Below, one piece after another: positions 59,701-64,000 of a stretch of DNA of 64,000 bases (position 1 is the stretch's first letter; each line of letters begins with the position of its first letter). The notes below the pieces were generated by a model that made no database searches, was not told the origin of the DNA, and saw only the letters and a list, made by a program, of their open reading frames with translations. Both the position numbers and the translations under genes were made by a program. The stretch is from Siderastrea siderea (lineage: Eukaryota > Cnidaria > Anthozoa > Scleractinia > Rhizangiidae), in assembly GCA_964030785.1 (NCBI GenBank), contig OZ034971.1:40430304-40494303 (forward strand). Reading direction: 5' to 3'.

Positions 59701-60019
59701 CCACGGACTCTCATTTTTAATTTATTATAATACTACTTATTTAACAACATTTATCATTTCTTATAATACTATTTATTTATTAACAATATTTATTATTACT
59801 ATTGCTCATTTTCTGTGATTATTCATGACGAAAATGAGCCACCAGTGTAGCTATAGTATTTACTCACACTTTTACCAAGTAGAATGAAATCTTGACTTTG
59901 TTAAGAATGACAAAGATAACAAGACGTTGTCAGAACTAAAAAACACGTATCTACAAAGCAAAACCGAAAGCGTGGATAAAAAAGAGAGCTGTTCACAAAA
60001 TGCGCCTGTGGATGATAAG
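56786..60019 (+). CDS. TTC4-like TPR co-chaperone, 5' part (five exons, incomplete)
   Basis: The exons are 56786-56888, 57256-57417, 58444-58521, 59111-59178 and 59906-60019, with phases agreeing. The N-terminus is acidic (MASNPSDAETSSDDISPG). The TPR block follows the TTC4/Cns1 pattern: EYEKDEFYNAIDCYTRGIKA, LNATLFTNRATVHLYMG, DYYAALSDAKTAKKLQPTY, KAIERGASACVELNLFREA, then IIWCDEGLA. The exon 5 linker is NDKDNKTLSELKNTY onward. TTC4/Cns1 links HSP70 and HSP90. The N-terminus is shorter than in typical TTC4, and I find no C-terminal 'wheel' domain exons before the window ends, so it may be a paralogue, run past 64,000 or be truncated. The start was chosen as the first ATG after a likely acceptor (TTCCTTAG) at 56781. 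Confidence 0.75.
57689..57970 (+). repeat. Intronic tandem duplication, about 130-145-bp unit
   Basis: Two copies begin GGCCTAGATAGATAATGT and end CTTAGCCTGGCC. They share GATCACATAGCGATCAGGAG and TTCCGCAAACTGTCACGCTT, and differ by a 14-bp insertion and a few substitutions. They lie between TTC4-like exons 2 and 3. Confidence 0.85.
58051..58231. mobile_element. TA-flanked MITE, 181 bp
   Basis: GGACATTTGCATGATGGCGT at the left and ACGGCGG-like complement at the right (GCCATCGTGCAAATGTCC) form arms of about 48 bp that include GACTACAGCTACCAGAAT. TA lies on both sides. It sits in a TTC4-like intron. Confidence 0.8.
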
Positions 60020-60880
60020 GTATGAAATCATTATTCTTTAAGCATTTTATGTTATTTAGCAAGACTCCACATAGCATCAGAAATAGCTACCGAACTGTAT
60101 CGATTCAATACGTCATTATTCTTTATCTGCAGCACCGTTAACTCTGCATGCCCTTCATAGGTATTTCAACATCCTGACTTCGGCGTTGTGTGACGTCTTC
60201 GTTAAGGGGATTTGCGCAGTTAGCTTTAAAAAATTCTATGTTCTGGGTATGTTGTCTAAGCGTAAATGAATCAGTGACATAAATTCGGCTATCGCAAAAA
60301 GCAAAATAATGGAAAATTCCTACAGTCCTTTCTCAGTCATGCATGTGTGAAAAAAAAACAAAACAAAACAACAACAACAACAACAACAAAACCGTTAATT
60401 AAGACTGCTTTTTGTGCGGATCAGCAGTTGTGTTTATGGAAGGATAGCCGCAACTTAAGTAAGCCTCCGGATTATGTTTCAGAGGAGAAAGCTTCAATTT
60501 AATAGCTTACACCTTTGTTAAAAAGAGTAGAAAAATTACCTGCAGGCAAGTCTTGATATTTCTTAACACGGCCCTTACGTTTATTTGTAATAAGTATTGT
60601 CGCATTCCCGATTTCGTTGGGTGAGGGGAGGATACGCCCGCTTGACCAGTAAAAAATGTCACGATTCTTCCAATTTCTTGTTTATTACATTTGCTCTCAT
60701 AACACGTGGTGGAAAACTACAATAACAATGATCAAACGAATAAATAAAATACGGCTAAAACTAAAGGAAAAACCAAATGAAATCAACAGAATAATCACTT
60801 AGGCTGTGCTACTCCAAGCGACAAACACTCTTATCGCGAAAAAGGGAAAAACTAAGAACAGGTCGATTTCGACTAAACTC
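60020..60880. other. Intron or 3' region of the TTC4-like gene
   Basis: AT-rich sequence with a CAA microsatellite at about 60358-60391. I see no further exon of the TTC4-like gene here. Confidence 0.4.
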
Positions 60881-62933
60881 TAGACTGCGAGTAGTCTCTA
60901 ATTTTGGCGATGGCGATTGTGGGGCGGACGAAATACACACGCGCGCGCGAAAGTTCGAGGAGACGCGACGCGAAGGGAGCGCCGAAAATTAGCACTACAG
61001 ACAAAGCCAGGGATTTTGACCTTTCACGGCCGAGTGATTTTGTGATGTAAATTTCATATCGTCTTACAAGCCAATTACTGCGGAAGATGTTATCGCAAAT
61101 GAAATGGTTCACATTGTTTATTTGGATTCGACCAGTACTCGACTGGATGGGCCGTGATCTAGAGGAAAAATTACAGCCTCTCCTCTCGAAGAAGAACTGA
61201 ACTGAATTTGAGTTTGGAATTTCGGTCGACAGTAAATTTTTAGTCCCAAGAAGCGGCCCTGTCATATCAAAAGCCCGTCAAACACTTTCACGGATTTATG
61301 CATCAGTCAATTCCAGCTGCGCCCATCCCCCCCACCCCCCGGACAACTTCGGGGCATTTGCGTGCCTTGTCAGTCCCGGGGGTGGGGCATTAGCAAATCT
61401 GGCACGGCCCGGGGGTCGGGCATTTGCCTACCCCCGGGCTTTTGACACACACGGGGTTTCAGACTCGAAATCCAAACATGGAGGATTTTATCGCAAAGGA
61501 CCAGCAGTTCGTCGCAGATTGGATCGTGCGTTAAGGACTGGACAAACTTGTGGAGGTTTTTCGATTTTATGCATTTCTTCATTGCTTATCAAGGCACAAC
61601 TATCACTGTAGATAGCGAGATCGGGAACGATCAACGTGAATCGACTAACGCATGCTTCTTTGAACAAGGATTTAAGCAAAATTTGGTTGCGATGATTCTT
61701 AAACTATTACGATCGATTATTGAATTCTAAACATGTGTATAGGGATCGTCGTTGTATACCTTTGCATATTATTAAAATATTCACAACAGATGACGTTACA
61801 ACAGACTTTTATAATGTCAAGATTTCTGTGTACCAGCGAACTGTTTAAAACAAAACACTAAAGTAACAATCAACTTCATGCAGTTCATGTAGTATTGTTG
61901 TCTGTGAAGTATTAAAGTATCATCGCTTGGCATTTATACTAACTTTATTATTATGTTAAACATCGGATAGTTCCATTACAAACAATAGAAGACTGAGAGG
62001 CAGGCCTACAGAAATGAAAAATCGCACATAAAAATGCTGAAAGTGGCATCATTGTGCAATAAATGAAAACTGCTGCAGTGTTGATTGGGGACGTACGATC
62101 CCGGGGGCGGGACATTTGCCCTCTTCCTTAGTCCCCACCGCGGGGCATTTGGCAGCTAAAGTGTCCCCACCCCCGGGAATTTGCCATTCAAGAGAAAAAA
62201 AAAAGCTAATGCCCGGGGGTTAGCCCGGGGGGGGGGGGGGCATGGGCGCAGTTGGAATTGACTGATGCATTAGCAGTCACCGAGGTCATTTTCTTCGTCT
62301 CCAAAAATCCCATCGAAAAAAACACTAACGTCGAAGACGCGGCAAATTTTTTCTACTTTCACCGAAAGTTTGAGGTCGATGCGAACGAAAATGAAACTTC
62401 CCGCGTATTTTAACGCAGAGCAAAACGAAGCAGCCAGCGAGCGGAGACTGAGTTTTGTACTTCATCCGTGCAGACAATACTTTGTTCCGTTCGATCGGTC
62501 CCGTATCGATGTTAAAATTTAGATGAAATCTCAACTCACAGTATTGAGTGGATTATGATTTTAACAGCTCTTGGAATGGCTTGGGCAAACAATCGTCAGC
62601 CGAACGGAATATAACTTTGAACAAACCTCGCTATTTGTCCAGACAATCCTGTAATCTGTCTGCCATCTCAGTAAACTGAAACGGAGTCGATGTTATCGTG
62701 AGTGTTGACAGCGGCTTGTCTACTATTGCCAGATTGTTGACAGGTATCCAAAAAGGGCCAATCAGAGTTTTGCGCTTGGAATGTGCGCGCTTAATTCAAA
62801 CTCCCTGGCTTTGTCTGTAGTCTCTAATTTTCGGCGCTCCCTTCGCGTCGCGTCTCCTCGAAATTTCGCGCGCGCGTGTGTATTTCGTCCGCCCCACAAT
62901 CGCCATCGCCAAAATTAGACTACTCGCAGTCTA
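60881..62933. mobile_element. Mutator-like non-autonomous element, 2,053 bp, 9-bp TSD
   Basis: Long terminal inverted repeats of about 131 bp (60881-61012 and 62803-62933) start TAGACTGCGAGTAGTCT and include GGGGCGGACGAAATACACAC. The arms differ by only a few bases. A perfect 9-bp duplication ACTAAACTC flanks it (60872-60880, 62934-62942). Long TIRs with a 9-bp duplication are the hallmark of Mutator-like elements. There is no transposase; the 130-codon frame over the left arm is chance. About half of the element is a later insertion (61299-62269). Confidence 0.88.
61299..62269. mobile_element. Nested PIF/Harbinger-like element, 971 bp, TTA TSD
   Basis: TGCATCAGTCAATTCCAGCT at the left pairs with AGTTGGAATTGACTGATGCA at the right. 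Both ends continue into C- or G-rich tracts (CGCCCATCCCCCCC, GGGGGGGGCATGGGCG) and GGGGCATTTGC repeats. TTA flanks both ends. It interrupts the Mutator-like element, so it is the younger insertion. It contains no recognisable protein. Confidence 0.8.
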
Positions 62934-62942
62934 ACTAAACTC

Positions 62943-63724
62943 CAGCTTGAATATTTCTCCGACTTACTACGATATTGCTCACATGGTGGGCGTCAGGCTT
63001 AGATCACGAGTCGAGTAACTGATTAACTTAACTAATAAAATCAACAAATCGCTAAAGAAATTAATCACTCAATTTAAATGAACTAAAAAAAGAAACTAGC
63101 GTGACTTACGTTACTGACAAAAATCTCGAAAGCCGGATTGGACTCCCGAAGTGAAAAAGCTGCCCAAAAGTACATAAGCGTCATCAGTAGTGAAAGAAAC
63201 CCATGGCCCGGTTGTTCAAAGCAGGATTAAGTTAACCCAAAGTTAGCGTCAATTTTGAATTCAATTTTACAACCAAACGATAAGGATTCCTGTCAATAAT
63301 TTTTGCCCTTCACTTTGACTTTGGCTATTTTAAACTGCCACGTAGGATTTTTAATACATATTTCGATGTGACCCACATCTTCGTCAGTTACAAAGAATAA
63401 TTGAAAAACTGTTTGAAATTATAACAGCCTAGAAAAGCATGCGAAATTATTGTGTTTTGTCAGTATTGAATTTGCTGCGAAAACTCTTTTGAATAAGAGA
63501 AACGGGAACATTGGTTAAATTTTAATCCCAGGTTAGCGTTAACCGTTAACCGGCTTTCGAACAACCGGACACAGAAAGGTCTATGCTGTTTTAAACCACC
63601 AAGACCAGAATATTTTTTTGCCCTTTACTCAATGTGTTTCGACCAGAACAAAATACTTGTTTGTGTAGACTTCTTACAGCGCGATTGACAAAAGCGCCTA
63701 AGGTAGTCACACACAAGCCAAAGG
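62943..63724. other. Unannotated right flank
   Basis: AT-rich sequence. AACCCAAAGTTAGCGTCAAT near 63235 and AGGTTAGCGTTAACCGTTAA near 63531 suggest one more small inverted-repeat element (about 63210-63570, with CCGGTTGTTCAAAGCAGG and GCTTTCGAACAACCGG near its ends). No exon was recognised. Confidence 0.45.
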
Positions 63725-63968
63725 CCTAAACGAGCCGGAGCTTAACCCGGTTTCTGTAGCATGAAGCGACTGAGACTATTGCTACTTCCCGCTGGATGGG
63801 ATGCTAGCAGTATGTCGCCAGTATTCATTTATACACCTGCGTAGAGAGAGACAATATGCGGTAAAGTTTCTTGTCTAAGGAAACAACACGATGGCAGGGA
63901 CTGGGCCTCAAACCACCGACCTTCAGATCTGAAGTCCAACGCGCTAACCACTACACCACCACGCCCCC
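63725..63968 (-). mobile_element. tRNA-derived SINE, near-complete
   Basis: On the minus strand the head at 63968-63887 carries an A box (GTGGTGTAGTGGTTAGCG) and B box (GGTGGTTTGAGGCC). Next comes CATCGTGTTGTTTCCTTAGA and the body, with GGTGTATAAATGAATACTGG, GGCGACATACTGCTAGCATC, CATCCAGCGGG and CTCAGTCGCTTCATGC. It ends near GCTCCGGCTCGTTTAGGCC. This copy is the best template for the fragments at 2.1, 3.6, 38.6 and 48.2-49.1 kb. The tRNA origin is inferred from the Pol III boxes. Confidence 0.75.
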
Positions 63969-64000
63969 ACCACAGGGAATCCAAACGCTACATTAGCTAT

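Noticed and set aside
60873..61265. 130-codon minus-strand frame
   Set aside because: It runs through the terminal inverted repeat of the Mutator-like element and its own target duplication; no transposase motif.
1..64000. CRISPR arrays, rRNA genes, prokaryotic operons, viral genes
   Set aside because: No regularly spaced direct repeats with unique spacers, no rRNA-like conserved blocks, and no viral protein motifs were seen on either strand.

Overview
This is eukaryotic DNA, most likely from an anthozoan cnidarian and probably a stony coral. The evidence is the AT-rich, intron-rich genes with GT-AG junctions, dense short inverted-repeat elements, a tRNA-headed SINE, and an intronless NHL-propeller gene of a type I associate with corals. 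The species is not determined. I see no operons, CRISPR arrays or phage.

Layout. 1-12.3 kb holds no recognisable gene; it is repeats, foldbacks and small transposons. 12,323-44,545 (minus) is one gene of about 32 kb encoding a PDZ-PH-RhoGAP protein orthologous to vertebrate ARHGAP21/ARHGAP23. I assembled 26 exons by hand. Every junction phase agrees, giving 1,947 codons, or 1,995 with one in-frame 144-bp cassette exon. 44.5-50.6 kb is promoter flank followed by repeats: a LINE fragment, a foldback element, microsatellites and a SINE split by another element. 50,596-52,218 (minus) is a single-exon NHL-repeat gene broken by one in-frame TGA. 52.2-56.8 kb is intergenic. 56,786-60,019 (plus) is five exons of a TTC4-like TPR co-chaperone gene that I cannot follow to its end. 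60.9-62.9 kb is a 2-kb Mutator-like element with another element nested inside it. The window closes with a near-complete tRNA-derived SINE.

The three genes have no evident functional link: a Rho GTPase-activating scaffold, an NHL protein of unknown function and an HSP90/HSP70 co-chaperone-like TPR protein. The most unusual material is mobile. At least three, perhaps four, non-autonomous elements of very different length (about 70 bp to 2 kb) share TAG-CTGCG-like ends that are themselves small palindromes with compensating base changes, and three have perfect 9-bp target-site duplications. I found no complete transposase and no clear sign of a wholly new biological system.
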